64,000 nt of DNA, taken from Lucifuga dentata (lineage: Eukaryota > Chordata > Actinopteri > Ophidiiformes > Bythitidae). Shown in pieces: positions 1-13,590 of this stretch (within the stretch, counting starts at the first letter, position 1; each line of letters opens with the position of its first letter). The notes beneath the pieces are model-generated. The model saw nothing but the letters and a program-made list of their open reading frames with translations. It had not been told where the DNA came from and did not search any database. The stretch covers positions 37,793 to 101,792 of the forward strand of contig VXCM01002829.1 in assembly GCA_014773175.1 (NCBI GenBank). Reading direction: 5' to 3'. A program made the position numbers and the translations under genes.

Positions 1-567
1 GCCTCGCTGGAGGCTCCACACCGCAAGGCCAGTTGGCTGCTCTCTCACCTTAGCAAAAAAAAAAAAAAAAAANAAAAAAAAAAAAAAAAAACAGATAAAG
101 AGATATGGAGATTGATATTAATTAATTAAACATTGCTGTTGTCAGGTGAACTTGCACATTTGTTTCCATGTTTCAAATGGTGGATCATTGAGATCAACTT
201 AGTTGTACAAATCTGACATTAATGCAAAATTCAGCTCGGATGCAAGGAGGAGTAAAGATATGGCTGTGTCCTTAGTCTCTACAAACACAACTTGCAATAT
301 TTGCTGGCAAAGGGTTCTTGCACTTGTTGCTGGAATGCTGCCTGCAAGGAAAGGAGCAGCATCTCAGAGGAATCTGGGGGAATAGTATGAATCTCCCACG
401 CGTTACGTGGTCCCAGTGAAGCTGCAGGTGAAAATAAGCAGGCGATGGCACCATGTGTCACAGACACGGCTGAATTCACGCCTCCTCAGACCAACAAGGG
501 AGTTAGCAGTGAGACTGATCGAGCACAAGAAGCTGCATTACAAACTGGGGGGAAAAAAGGAAAGACA

Positions 568-653
568 ACAAGAAGAAGAAGAAGAAGAAGAAAGCATGAT
601 GCATGCTGTACCTCTGCCAAGGATTTTATAGGCAGGGGTGCAACGTGTTTTGT

Positions 654-685
<32 letters not shown>

Positions 686-688
686 ATA
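568..688 (+). repeat. (GAA)n and (ATT)n microsatellites
   Basis: A (GAA)n run at about 568-593 and an (ATT)n run at about 655-688, both inside intron 5. Confidence 0.9.
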
Positions 689-1454
689 AAGGGGTTTTGG
701 GTTCCATTTCTCATCCAACACAGCAAGACATATCTAAAGATGGAATGAGTAGCTGAACTTGGCTAGTGTTGCTTATAAATTAAATTGATGTGCTTTTGCC
801 GTTACTAACTTGGATATTTGAAAACATTGTAATTTCGCTGTTTTGTTTTGTTTTTTTTTGTTTTTTTTTGCACATTGCATGCTGGGATTGGCTCCAGCCA
901 ATTAGTTTAAAAGAAAAAAAAAAGCACTCGAGTGAGGAAGGGAGACAGATTTGTTCTATGAGGAGCAAAATTCAGTTCTAAAAATAGCAGGACAGGCTAG
1001 TTGTTAGTGAGACCGTTGACCATTCAGAGGGTTTGGGTTAATTGGCCGTCTGGTCATACCTGCTGAAATATAATGACACTTAACAACTCCGTCCTGCAGG
1101 TGGCTTATTCTGAGTCAGAGGAAGAAGCGTGACAGGCAGGGGGAAAGAAAATCTTGCTTTTATCAAAGTGTGTGCACCAATTAATTGCTATTCATTTTAG
1201 CCACTGGATACGATGCCCTGCTAACGCTCTACATTTGATCAATCCTTACGTTGTTTAGTCAATTATCTGGGTCAGAGCTGCACAGCAGGGAGAGCAGTGC
1301 AACCTGCATCTTTTTTCCTGCTTTCTCTGCTAAAGATGGCGTCCCTCCAGCACGTCTCACGATCTAATCAGTCACAGTTGCAAAGAGCACCAAGAGCCGA
1401 ACCCACCTCAACCAATCCCTCTCAATGTGGGAGACCAGTTAACTTCCAACCTTA

Positions 1455-1560
1455 TCATGCAGAATGAGGTCATAGCCTCATTATTTCAGTCATTACCCAG
1501 AGCTTATGATTGTAGGTGAAGGTCAGAAGATGGATCAACCGGTAGTTGAGAGCTTTCCAC
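1455..1560 (-). pseudogene. LINE reverse transcriptase fragment
   Basis: The minus strand can be read LTFTYNHKLWVMTEIMRL, resembling the TYGHELWVMTERTRS motif found near the C-terminal end of reverse transcriptase in an abundant fish non-LTR retrotransposon. Only about 35 codons remain. The same family recurs at 21945-22400. Confidence 0.55.
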
Positions 1561-1796
1561 TCTTTTCATTAGAACAGCCCCAACAGAAAGCCAATGTTAT
1601 GAATGCTGAACTGGCAGCCATTTTCACCATCCTTCTCATGTGCATTTTTATGATTCTGGTGCTTCTCCGCTTGGAGAAAATGAGCATAATATTAGTCAGT
1701 ATGTTTACAGCACTTTTCTCTGTACTGTAATTAAGGCAAAACAAATGTGGAATACACGGATGGAATTATTTGGGTTCTTTCATTCACCGACTCATA

Positions 1797-1833
1797 GGGG
1801 AAGTAAGGGGAAGTAGGGGAAGTGAGGGGAAGT
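1797..1833 (+). repeat. GGGGAAGTA-type tandem repeat
   Basis: Four imperfect copies of a 9-10-bp purine-rich unit. Short minisatellite, intronic. Confidence 0.8.
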
Positions 1834-3709
1834 ACCACAGGTGAGAAAACACACGCAGAGATCGCTTTCTCCAATTATAAGACGACGGATTATTACATGC
1901 TTGAGCAGATCGATTAACAATCACATCATCTAGGTCTGTTTGTTGGAGTAAACCAACATTGATTTATGCCATTTTTTTTTCCCGATTATAATTTTTACAC
2001 GTTGTTTGAAAAAGATCAATTTATTGCCTTAATCTCAGTGTAATCCAGATTTTAATGTGCATGTAAACGAATTAAATGACAATGAGAAAAACGAGCTAAA
2101 GGTTTAAACAGAAGCTGATCACGTACATTGGATCAGATGGTGTTTCTTTCTCCCTGGTAACATAAAGTAAAATACTGATTGCTTGATTGTCGCCATCTTT
2201 TTTGAAAGGTGTTTCATGGCAGACTACGCATAATTTTTATGTTTCAGCCCTCATATTGTCCCCTTGTGGATTTGGAATTTCATACTTCAGACTGATGTAA
2301 GTATGCAAGTGAGCAACACTTCTCAAGTCCAGTGGATTGGTAATGTTGTGAATCTGCTGGATCTTTAAGTTACCGCTGCTAACCTGTTAGCCATGACAGC
2401 TTGGTAAACGGTACATCAGGGCTCTGCATATTTGGGTGTTTTGTTTTTGTTTTTTGTTTTTTTTTTCTTTTCTGGATGCTGGTGGTCAAAAATTGATTAT
2501 CTCAGCTTTCAGTATGAAGTTGATTTGCACGGATCTGTTGCAAAACCCTCGAAACACGTCTCACACTTCGCCAGCAGGAGTGCTAGAAAAAACAATCTGC
2601 ATACTAATAAATGCCAAACACATCAAACAGGACTTGATTTAGTCAGTCATAATCAACTGAGGCTAATTAATTAAGCAGTGCTACGTTACTGATCTGTATT
2701 TGAATGACTGCAGCATTTAAAAACAACCGGACTCTGACTACAAGGAACTGTGATACTTCCTGCTGTCTACATGCTAAAATTTCAGGGATTATATAGTGGC
2801 AGATAGCACAGGGGAACACTGAAGGGTGCCAGGAATTTGTTAAGGATGTGCTAGCTAGCACACGTGTCAGCAGATGGTGATCAGAAAAAAAAACAATAGA
2901 TGGTGCTACGTCAGCAGGACCGCAAGACAGGGAGGAAAATCTCAGGTCTTTATCATCTACTGCTAGGTGTATTGTCTTAAGGCTCCTACACACTGCAAGA
3001 TCACACACATCTTATAAGTTCAGTGCAAGCCACATTGTGCGACATGGGTCTAATAAACTTGGGTACAACGTTGAATTTTATTGCGTGTAGACTGTACGTT
3101 GATAGGCTACGATGCAAGTTGAGAGGAAAATACAGCATCAGTGCGCCTCATCCATTTGCGTTGCTGTTGTCGAAAATAATGAAGCGAAACAAGAAGCTAT
3201 CTTTGTCTTCTGTGTATCGAAAAAACTCCAAAAAGGAGGAGGAGAATGTGGATGCTCTGTGCTGCATCTGAGCGGACATGGTAACGGGAGCAGTAACAGC
3301 TGGAGGAGATGTCGTATAAACACGCTTTTGCTGCCTTCTCTGTTATAGTCCCACAAATTCCGTTTCACACGTTTTGCTTCCATCTTATCAGTTTGAGTTG
3401 TTGTTGTTTTTCCTCCAAACTTTATTCATAACGGCGCCAACAGTGTCACTTTGACCAGCACGTAATTTCACGCTGCATTCCTATTGGTTGGTTAGTAGAC
3501 AGATCATAACAGCATCCTACATTTCTGACACTGTCAGACTTTTGTCGCAGGCTATCTTTGGTCCTTTGAACTGTTACAACGGCCCTCTTTGTAGCTCTCT
3601 CATGGTGCGACGTAGGACCACTGTTTTGGAGCCATGACCAAATATATTGCCACAATTCTTTCACGTTGGTCGTATGGGACAGCCCAAAATCGTACAGTGT
3701 GTACTGGGC

Positions 3710-3877
3710 TTTAAAAGACAATACCAGAGATCTGAGCCCAATATGGATACAGCCCACATAAACATTAAGTTATTGACAAACATTTCTTAAAATATACAAA
3801 CGTAGCGGTAAATATTAAAATTGTTTTGTTCCTATGTTCCAGACTGCCATTGGTTTCGGTTCATTCCAGCACACTAT
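3710..3877 (-). mobile_element. RepA half copy
   Basis: A 168-bp segment beginning AAAAGACAATACCAG and ending in the internal RepA block with TTCCAGACTGCCATTGG. It equals the 3' half of RepA in reverse orientation and abuts a full copy at 3879, so the two form a compound insertion. Confidence 0.75.
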
Positions 3878-3878
3878 T

Positions 3879-4404
3879 AAAGGACCATACTGGTGATCAT
3901 GCATGTTTGAGCCCAATATACACAACCCATATACTGTATATGTTACATTAGTAACAATTTCCAAAAGATAAAACTATATTTTAGTTTTCCCGTTACTTTT
4001 TCAAATCTGTTAATCTTTCAAAATCAAATGTTCATTGTTCACCTTAAAATTCAAATGTTTCACCTTTTAACACTTATGATTGATTGTAAAAGGGATGGCT
4101 GTTGTAATTTCTCTGCAGAGAAATACATCAGCGGAGAAATACGTTGTCTTCCCTGCCTCTGTCTTGGACCAGTTAAATAAAGTTACTTTGACAAAACCTA
4201 ACAGACATCATGTTTACTGTGATGGATTATATATCTCAAGTGTGTTTCAAGTCTCTAAATGTTGATTTTGGAAGGCAGGGAAAAAAAATCTAAAATTTAT
4301 CACTAAAGTAGTATATTTTGGGAAATGGTTGTCAGTGATGCAGATTGTGTGCGGATGTATATACTGGGCTCAAACAAGTAAGATCGCCAGTATATGTTCC
4401 CTTT
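3879..4404 (+). mobile_element. RepA copy (non-autonomous TIR element)
   Basis: About 526 bp. The left end AAAGGACCATACTGGTGAT mirrors the degenerate right end, and inner parts of both ends (GTTTGAGCCCAATATA and its inverse) also match. It contains the family's internal words TTAAATAAAGTTACTTTGAC and GACATCATGTTTACTGTGAT. Copies are flanked by TA, so a Tc1/mariner-type insertion is possible, but no transposase is present to prove it. Confidence 0.8.
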
Positions 4405-4560
4405 CTGAGATAAAAGTATTTTAAATCTATACAGCAGGTGGACCAGTTATTCTATAATAACATCCCAATAGTAAAAACCCAAAGGTTTTGAATATATACT
4501 CAGACACTGAGAAATACTATGCAACCTCTTTTAACTTCAGCCATCATCACCTGCTTGACT

Positions 4561-4564
<4 letters not shown>

Positions 4565-4618
<54 letters not shown>
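4565..4618 (+). repeat. (CA)n microsatellite
   Basis: About 27 uninterrupted CA units. Confidence 0.97.
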
Positions 4619-4620
<2 letters not shown>

Positions 4621-6518
4621 CAATGCTGCTCGGCTTCATCAAACCCTGCTGCATCTTTCTGACTAAAATAACTCATTAACACACGTATTGTACATTAGCA
4701 GGCTGTCACAACTCCTCGCACCACTATGAGCTGACTGGACTGAAACACACACACGCAAACACACACACACTGATTGACACATACACATATTTTACAGCTG
4801 GCCTTGCCAACAACCCTGAAGTCATGGCTTCACACTCTGACAGTAACAGTGTGACATTAAAGCCTGTTCAACATTTTCATCGCTGCAATCTGATGCTTAA
4901 ACAACTCTGCTGCTTATATGAACTACACACCTATGATTTATCAGTGTATTGCTTTCTGTGCCGACTCGTAAGCAGAGTAATCTGTCATACTTTGAGCCAG
5001 AGCATTTTCATATTGAGATAATAATAATAGTTAGATATTAAGAGGAAACTCTGAAGACAGAATTTAACGGTTCACTCAAACCACAGCTGTAAAAGCAGGA
5101 GCCTAAAAACCGGGAATTTGAAAAGTATGGAGGATATGTAACTAAGTACAGATAAAGTGCTCAGTAATAAACAGATGGCGAGAAATCTCATCCAAATTTG
5201 AGCAGTAATATTAGTGTTTTTTCATTCTGTTTTCATTACTTTAACTCATTACTATTGTTGTTGTTTGTTTTCATTACTATAACTCATACTCATTACTGCA
5301 TATACCTCCACCAAGACTAAACAATTCCAGACAAAAATTGTCTTTTTCCTAATGAAATACCAGCATAAAGAGAAAGAAACAGCTGTAGTCAACAATGTTT
5401 TCCTGGATCTACTGTATCTCTGCAAATATTAAAGATACTGTACTCCAAAATCATTAGCATGCTGCTGAATCAGCATAATCTCAGCTACACATTAGATATT
5501 GTTGCATATTTCTGCCCTATTTGTTACCTGTCCATGCATATGTTTTAGTCCACCAGATGCCTGTTTTTCATTGAAATTGGGGTATTATCTTTGAAGAAAT
5601 TAAAAAAAAAGAAAAAAAAAAAACCTCTCAACGTATTACAGAATTATTTTAAACCTTTCCGGATCTATTGGATCTCCATCCACACCAAAATGTAATGGAT
5701 GAAACTACAAGCAGCACTAGGTGGAGACAGTGTTGCAACTAGTAACACTAGTTACTAGTTACTAGATGCTCCTCCATGAGTTACAAATTGCAATCCAGTA
5801 TTTTATTATTACAAAACTACTTCAACGGTGATTAGTACAGTTTGTTCGATCTAAAATAAACTCGGATAAAATAGGACGCTGACTGTGAGAGAAACATCTG
5901 GTTAATGTTAAGTCTGTTAATGAAACAGTACTTTTGGTTTTTACAAATAGCCTATAGATATTTTATAGCTAGCAGATAGAAAAACAGACAGTAGCTTTGC
6001 TTTACATGTCCTTCCCATCTCCAGAGGAAGCTACGCTCGTGCTGTTTAGTTTTGTTGCAATATAAGCACCTGTGCACGATCACCAGTGGGATAAAGAGTG
6101 AACCGGTGAATCTGCAACCCAATTAACACCATCTGAGATAGCGTTCGATCACGAGGCGCCGCTCAGAAACGTCCCAAATGAGTTCCTGCAGAAGCTATCC
6201 ATCAAAACCTGAACACTGAAAATACCATTTATCAACAGCAGAACATGAAAAATGGCTGTCAGAAGATTTGCTGTGCAGCTGTTGGTAACGTTGCTGTAGG
6301 CAAATAGGCTGACGCACACATACACACAAACACACATAACTTCTGAATAAGGTATTTGTGGCTACATACTGTAAATATGTGATGTAACCAAATGTACAGT
6401 GTGTCTGAATTGATAATAAATACTCAGATGATGGAAAAAAGGGAACCTGTCGCCACGTCAGCTGATAATCACCGTGTTGCCGTACAAAAATCTCCACAGA
6501 CAAGCTGTCGGTTCTCAC

Positions 6519-6671
6519 CAGTGTCAATCCTGAAGCAGGTGGTGTGGAATTTGCCCATGTAAAACTCCACTCCGATGATGGCGAACATGACGATGGCAAA
6601 GAATAGCAACAGGCCGATCTGAAGCAGAGGAACCATGGCTTTCATTATGGACTTCAAGACCACCTGGAGAC
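6519..6671 (-). CDS. cacna1a: Cav2.1-like alpha-1A, coding exon 5 (S4-S5 linker, IS5)
   Basis: The 153-bp exon completes Ser204, encodes residues 205-254 and leaves one base of codon 255. The translation starts [20 protein letters not shown], runs through hydrophobic IS5 ([17 protein letters not shown]) and ends [14 protein letters not shown] in the extracellular turret. FHTTCF matches CACNA1A; CACNA1B has FHKACF. The acceptor is CTGTCAG and the donor GTGAGA. This is the last exon I can find. The next one, which in this family carries the pore helix and selectivity-filter glutamate, is not detectable between here and the left edge. Confidence 0.96.
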
Positions 6672-7075
<404 letters not shown>

Positions 7076-7650
7076 TTAGAAATGTGATTTTTTTTTTACA
7101 AGTAGCCAGGAGAAATGTAATAACCACACTTAATGCTAAAAGATGTCTCACACGAAGAACAGAATTGAGCCTTTTAGAGTGCAATTCTTGTTGCAGGGCT
7201 ACACCATTTCAGATACAGATAGAAAAAATATAGAAAGATTTATATAAAAGATCCATATATGATCCATTTTCCTTCATACTCAACAAACAAAGCAGTCTAG
7301 AAAAGCAGTTTTTATGAAAAGTAAAACAGCCAAAATGACTTCATATTACGGAGGGTTAAGAATTACATTTAGCGACCAAAGTCATACTTCTGGATCTCAT
7401 GAGGGCTGGAAATTAATCTGCCATGGACATTGACTTATATACAATATTAAAAAAACAAAAAAAACAGGACAAACGGGTAAAGAAAATGGATGGATGGATG
7501 GATAAATATTCCTCTCTTTTGAAAGTGCAGATTATTGATCAGACAATAATTGTTTCTGTGAATCGGTCCTTCAGTAAAACAGCCTGTTGCACATTATTCT
7601 CTTTTTCAATTTGCTATAGATGTGACCAACACAGACACGCACATACACAC

Positions 7651-7661
7651 ACAGAAAGAGA

Positions 7662-7716
<55 letters not shown>

Positions 7717-7965
7717 TATAGCACTGCCACATATGTGCCTGATTACATCATGTCTTGCTTATATTTGCTTTTACCTTCAAGTGCGGAGCAACATGCTGTG
7801 GATCTCCAAGTGTGTGTGTGTGTGTGTGTGTGTGAAAGAGAGAATGCGTGCGTGCCACTGAGCCACAGCTGGCAGCTCACATTATAGGCTGCACATATAA
7901 GGGGGGGAGGGACTAAGTGCTCTTCTGAAGTACAGAGAAAAATATGAAAAAAACATGCTGTAGGC

Positions 7966-8001
<36 letters not shown>
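7651..8001 (+). repeat. (GA)n and (TG)n cluster
   Basis: (GA)n at about 7656-7714, (TG)n at 7811-7833 and a second (GA)n at 7969-8001. Open frames across them are low-complexity artefacts. Confidence 0.95.
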
Positions 8002-8007
<6 letters not shown>

Positions 8008-8369
8008 AAGAAATACTGGAAAGAACGCAAGACGAGATGATGAATTATTATAAAAGAGAGATGCAGTGTGTTTGACAGCATTCTGTGCCAAAGCATGAAG
8101 CAGCAAAATGTATCAGGAGGAAGTCAAGATACATAAAAAACAGACGTAAAAAAGCTATCGACTTCCAAACCGGAGACCAAATGCTGCCACTTTTAATTTC
8201 ACCATGACCAGTAGATTCACAAAATCAACCAACGAACCTTGATCTTACTATAGTTGCTGTAAGCAGATACTGTAGAAAAGCAAAACCCAAAATAGGCTTT
8301 TTTGTAATGCAGCTTTTGCAGCAAATGAAAAACAAATTCTTTGAAAAGTGAAATTGCAAAAATGACTTA

Positions 8370-9030
8370 AAAGACCATATCATGCATCATCATCATGCTG
8401 TTTGAGCCCAATATATTCAATCTGTATACACATTGTGTTACTGACAACCTCCTCAAATATTTATTCCCCAAATATTTCACTTTAGCTGAAAATTTTAGAT
8501 TTTTTTTCCTATCTTCCACATTGGTTTCAGTTCAGTCCAGTACACTATTAAAATCAACTCATTGAGACTTGAAACATGCTTGAGGTAATTAATCCATCAC
8601 AGTGAACATGATGTCTATTAGGTTTTTTTGTTGAAGCAACTTTAACTGATCCAACACGGAGCTGCACAGAAGACAATATACTGTATGTCTCCACCAGGAA
8701 ATATAGTCCCAGGAGAAGATGGCTTTTATTGAGAAATTTAAATGGCCGTGCCTTCTATAACCGTGCATAAGTGTTAGAAGTCAAAACATTGAATTTTAAG
8801 GTGGGTGTATCACCTGAATATTTGATTTTGAAAGATTAGGGGATTTGAAANCATTGAATTTTAAGGTGGGTGTATCACCTGAATATTTGATTTTGAAAGA
8901 TTAGGGGATTTGAAAAATAACAGGAAAGATAAAATACGGTTTTATGTTTTGGATATTGGTTGTCAGTAACGTAAACATGTATGTGTAATATTGGGCTCAA
9001 ACATGTACAATCGCCAGTATGGTCCTTTAA
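8370..9030 (-). mobile_element. RepA copy, reverse orientation, with assembly duplication
   Basis: The left end AAAAGACCATAT and right end CGCCAGTATGGTCCTTT are inverted RepA termini. Internal RepA words (TCCAGTACACTATTAAAATC, TGATGTCTATTAGG) read in reverse order compared with 3879-4404. A 64-bp block is present twice around the N at 8851, so the true length is about 596 bp. Confidence 0.85.
8787..8915 (+). other. Assembly duplication: 64 bp, N, same 64 bp
   Basis: Identical blocks on both sides of the N at 8851, inside a RepA copy. Confidence 0.85.
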
Positions 9031-10203
9031 GACTCAAAGGATAACCACCACAGGTATCGCACACATCATTCATATCTGCAATATATGTGCACTGATGTTC
9101 AATAGAATGAGATATAAAAATAAAAACGTATGTTTTAACATTAGTACTGCTGAGGCCCACAGCAAGCAGCAAATCCTAAAGGGTTCGATCGCTTTTATAT
9201 AGTGACGACCACTTTCATTTCAGTGAGAGAATTTCTTGGAAGTAGCACACACGCGCACACACGCACACACACACTTGCACACACACACAAAGAAGGAAAC
9301 ACACAAACAAACAAGAAAAGTTGCTTATTGCTCCCTGGTTACCAGTTGGCATGGTAACCAATAAAGCACATCTGTTGCTTTACGGGAATTGTCGTTATGG
9401 GAGGAATCAGGCTGCTGGGATGAAAGTACTTGTTTTGCAATATGGAATATATTGTTTTCTCGATTTTTCATGCTCAGTCTTTGAGGCTGATGAAATTCTG
9501 TGACAATGACAGATTTTCAAATCTTCGTTTTAATATTTCTCTCATTACTTTTTCACGCCGGTAAGACCTGAGAAACGCGGCGACTATTTACAGCGCTCTT
9601 CCGTCATTTTCAGCTCTGCGTGGGAAGCGCAGATTAAAAAGTCAGACGTGAAGGAGGAGGAGATGCAAAGTGAGAGATGAAGATGATGAAGACTGTGAAA
9701 AGGCACGCACAGCAAAAAACATCACAACACCATTAATGCACTCATTTACATATGGAATGAAGTGTCAAGTGCTTTTCTTACTGCAGGAACTTTTTCAGGA
9801 GTTTTATTTGGTACCAAGGAACCAGGACCCATTTTGATCCTGGAACGATCCACTCGCAAGACCAAACATCACTTTGGTCAGACATGAGCGGAAAGTGGAA
9901 AACTTTACCACTTTTAAGTGCTCACATTTAGCTTTTTTTTTTTTTTTTTTTTTAGTAAACACAGTGAAATAAATATCTTACTAAGTTTATCGGAACTTGG
10001 AATTAATCATAGCGTGAAACGGCACTGTAAGACAGGGGATGCTATTCTGGAACACCAATCATCAGACTTATTGGAAATTCTTGAACCCGACTAATTATTT
10101 TAGACTCCAGAAGGTTAGCACAAAAAAACATGCATAAAAGAGAAGAATTTGAGAGTTTTCAAAATAATTCCAAATAATCTGAGATGACTGACATCACAGT
10201 AAT

Positions 10204-10848
10204 CAGTGGCAGAGCCAGACAATTTTCTTAGGGGTGGCCAGGCTAAGACCAGTGTTCTCTTTGGGGTGGCACCTTAATTGGTGTTATTTTTTTTTTTCAA
10301 CTATTTTCTGCATGTTGCAGCATTGTAGCCAAATATGACCTTTTTCAGTCACTCACTCAGGCATCAATGTTTGCGTAATGATCCACAACACACCATTAGG
10401 CTCATATAGAAAGGGCTGTGTTTAGACAATTCAGCAGAGTTTAGAGGATGCTTGCTTTAAGCTAAAATCAGGAAAAATTATTTAAAAATAGTCTAGTCAG
10501 CAGAAATTACAGTAATTAATTATCCTCTTCGAAAGAAATGTAAGAAAATCTTGAAAAAAAAGAAAATGGGAATTTCTGAGCATATATTATGTCAGCACTC
10601 TGCACTGCAAAACTATCATGTCTCCTCTTAAATTTGTAAAAACTAGTCTAAAGCCTTGAGCACATGAAGCTCCAGCTCAGCTACTGCAGTGGCAGGGCAG
10701 AAATGGTTCAGTGTGATAATAAATATTCAAATAAATAAAAAAATGAGTGATCTGAGAGTCGATACTGCGTGTGGTGGCCACTGGGGTGGCAGGGCTTTTG
10801 TCTATGGTGGCCACGGCCACCACAGGCCACCCCCTAGCTCCGCCACTG
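10204..10848 (+). mobile_element. Non-autonomous hAT element with perfect 8-bp TSD
   Basis: The element starts CAGTGGCAGAGCC and ends with the inverse, CTCCGCCACTG. On both sides stands ACAGTAAT (10196-10203 and 10849-10856), a perfect 8-bp target duplication. CAGTGGCGG-type ends and 8-bp duplications are diagnostic of hAT transposons. At 645 bp and with no transposase frame it is non-autonomous. The subterminal GGGGTGGCC also repeats in inverted form near the right end. Confidence 0.92.
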
Positions 10849-13025
10849 ACAGTAATATCAAGATCAAGTCTTGATAGTCTTCTTCAGTATTTGGTATTTG
10901 GTATCTCTTTTATCCTTACAGAGTTTAATACTCTCAAAATTATTACATTAACAATTGTTATTATTTAATTATATTACACATAATGTTCTAAACAGCTAAG
11001 ATCTAAAATTCATAAAAAGAAATAGGACTCATCTTTTTTTAATTGATATTTTACTACATTTGGTAAGATTTTAATGTTTTATGGGATTTATTGCCTATTT
11101 CAGTATAAAACTTTAAACGCTGAGTCAAACCAATGGAAAAAAAAGGGAAACGTAAAGGCACAGTGTTTTGACATTAATGGACAAAGGAGGACTGAGTAAG
11201 AGGAATCCATTCACAGACCAGAAAGCCACAGTAACCTGAAGAAACACAAATAAAACAAAAAATCATGAATCATCCTTAGATGCCTTTTATATCTATATCT
11301 ATATATATATCTATATATATATATATGCTCCACAATCAATAACACACTTTGTTCTGGTGAGTGCTTTAGTGCGTGTGTGTGTGTGTATGTGCGTGCATGC
11401 GTGATTGCGTGTGTGTGTGAGCAGACAGACGGACAGTCAGGTGGGACTTGAAGAAGAAGTTTTAATAACCCTTTATCATCTGCACAATGTCCCTGTGTGG
11501 GCGCCAGACACTGACACAGGAAATGTGGAGGGTGATGTTATTGGCTGTCACTCACTCACAAACACACACTAATATACACACACACACAAACACACACACA
11601 CCAACATGCCTCGTTTTTCTACGTTGTCATTCACGGGTACAACCATTAATATTGATTTTTCTTTCTTGATTGTCTCTGTTATTGAGAGGAATTTCTCTTG
11701 TTTAACATGATGTAAAGTTTGAACGTGAGTGATGAGTGTTTGATGCAGGTCTGAGTGCAACAGCACCACCATGTGGCCATGAATATAAAGCACTTTTTAG
11801 TTTTGGCTCAAAACCGAAAACTGAACTGTGAAGCTTTGAGGGATTTTTTTTTCTTTCTAGACTTAAGTGAGGACAAAATTTTGTGAAATCATTTTTTTTT
11901 TCGAGAATTTCTGTGTATTTAATTATTTATTTATTTTGGTGGAATTTTTCCATACTTTTCGTCAGTTCCTTCCCAGATATATTCTTTCATTTTCTAGAAT
12001 GCAGTAGAAACCCAATTTATTTTCGCATTATTTTCGAAATAAATTCTTAAAATTTATTCCAGAATTTGGATGGGGTTTTTTTTCTAAAAAGAAAAAAAAA
12101 GTCATTGTTTTTTTCAAACCGAAAAACTAAACTAAATTGCAACTAAACTGGGAGCCTGCGTGATTCTTTCAGGAAGTTCCGTGCTCGCTTTCTCACTAAG
12201 CTTCAAGTACTGTGATGTTTAGTCTAGTTTTGTTTAGTTTTCCATCTTCTTCAAAAGCCTGAAAACCTTGCTTCTTTCTATTTTTCTGTTCACAAAAACA
12301 AGCTAAATGCTTGCATTTACAAATGGCGGCTGTCTACTGCCATTGTAATCGTTCCCCTGTAATTCCAGTACAAAATTGGGACCTACATGTCTTCTTGTCT
12401 GAAGCAAAGTTCCTGAAAACTTTCCCTCCTGCCATTTTTTTTTTTTTTTTTTTTTTTNTTTTTTTTTTTTTTTTTTAATTATTCTGACAGGAAATGTGGC
12501 CGTTTTGCTTACATTCATTAATCTATACAAAGTAAAAATCAAGTAGAAAACTTTTGAAACTCGCTTACCTTGCATGTACCATCACACTGAACATCAAGAC
12601 TGAATGTATTTTCTCAAGGAAATAATCTAAAACCGACAGTATTAAATTGGTGTTCAAGGTGCAATAGTATGTCAGCCATTGCGCTAGTATACTTCTCGTA
12701 ATTAGCACAATTAGCAACAACACGACATTACAAAATAAATTAAAACTCCTTTAAAAAATAAACCTTAATTAAATTAAACCCAACTTCTTACCTCTTACGC
12801 AGAGGCTTAATTTAAGATTCAGGTCAAAAAACGCTTTTAAACAAAATTTTGCCATCTTTCCGTTTTCCTTGTGTCATCCAGCAAATAGTAATAACGTCTG
12901 TACACCTTTCAAAATAAAATACAGGAAGTACGAAAATAAAAGCCAAACAAAATTAACTATAAAACCCTCAAACATATATTGACACAAATAAATTTAACTT
13001 TAAATATTGAGCTCTTGGGTTCATT

Positions 13026-13590
13026 TACAATGAATGAATGAATGAATGAATCTTTATTTATGTGTCTTTACCTAAATGGCCCACCCCATTTAGGTAAAGA
13101 CACAGGCGATTTACGTAAAGACACATAAATGGCCCACCCTATATGGGGTTACAAGACACAGTAAACATAATATTTCATTTTTTTTCTGGTTCTGTAGACA
13201 AACTTATTGCAAACACATAAGAGAATATCTTCATGGATACAGTGCATGTTTTCTCAAGTTCCATGCTTTCTCCAAATAATCATCAAAAGAAAAAATATTT
13301 GTTTCACACACACTTTTTAGAACGTTACAGTCATCCATCAAAAAATAATTGCATCCCTCATGGTTCTTATTATTGAATAGGCTAGTTCTTGGGACATGAT
13401 ACATAGAACAATAAAGAGCAAAATGAATTTCATTTTCAACTTCATGTAAATCACAGAGGGAGCAGAGTCTGTTTTGCTCTTCAATACCCACAAAACAACC
13501 TGTTTCCAAATGTGCATACCCTTTCTTATCAAATACTATGTAAATGTACAGAAATAAAACATACAGACAAGTGTGCATGCAATGGTGCAT
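13026..13590 (-). pseudogene. LINE 3' end with C-terminal Cys-His motif
   Basis: On the minus strand a frame reads ETGCFVGIEEQNRLCSLCDL and continues ENEIHFALYC, a CxxC...HxxxxC pattern typical of the C terminus of fish non-LTR retrotransposon reverse transcriptase. The frame ends at 13231; beyond it comes a 3' UTR and the tail AATAAAGATTCATTCATTC at 13056-13032, a typical LINE 3' end with a 4-bp tail repeat. The 5' part is missing (5' truncation is usual for LINEs). A 19-bp hairpin at 13061-13104 interrupts the UTR. Confidence 0.75.
13061..13104 (+). repeat. Perfect 19-bp hairpin, 6-nt loop
   Basis: The arm TGTGTCTTTACCTAAATGG (13061-13079) is followed by CCCACC and then its exact reverse complement (13086-13104). 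It lies in the LINE 3' UTR; the segment just right of it repeats parts of the arm again. Confidence 0.95.

Larger units (their letters stand above)
1..6518 (-). other. Intron 5 (partial) of cacna1a
   Basis: Noncoding sequence left of exon 5. No match to the next Cav2 exon (ITQFDNILF...TMEGWTD) was seen on either strand. Contents: (GAA)n and (ATT)n near 568-688, a LINE fragment near 1455-1560, a GGGGAAGTA tandem near 1797-1833, possible old repeat R sequence near 1870-2150, RepA copies at 3710-4404 and a (CA)n at 4565-4618. Stretches 2151-3709 and 4619-6518 are AT-rich and show nothing I recognise. Confidence 0.8.

Noticed and set aside
1..60. FAKVRE-like reading on the minus strand resembling FAKERE, which follows domain I in Cav2 channels
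   Set aside because: Only a few residues match, and the preceding pore exon is absent between here and exon 5; coincidence is likelier.
7423..7887. 154-codon frame with long RERERE stretch
   Set aside because: Translation of the (GA)n microsatellite.
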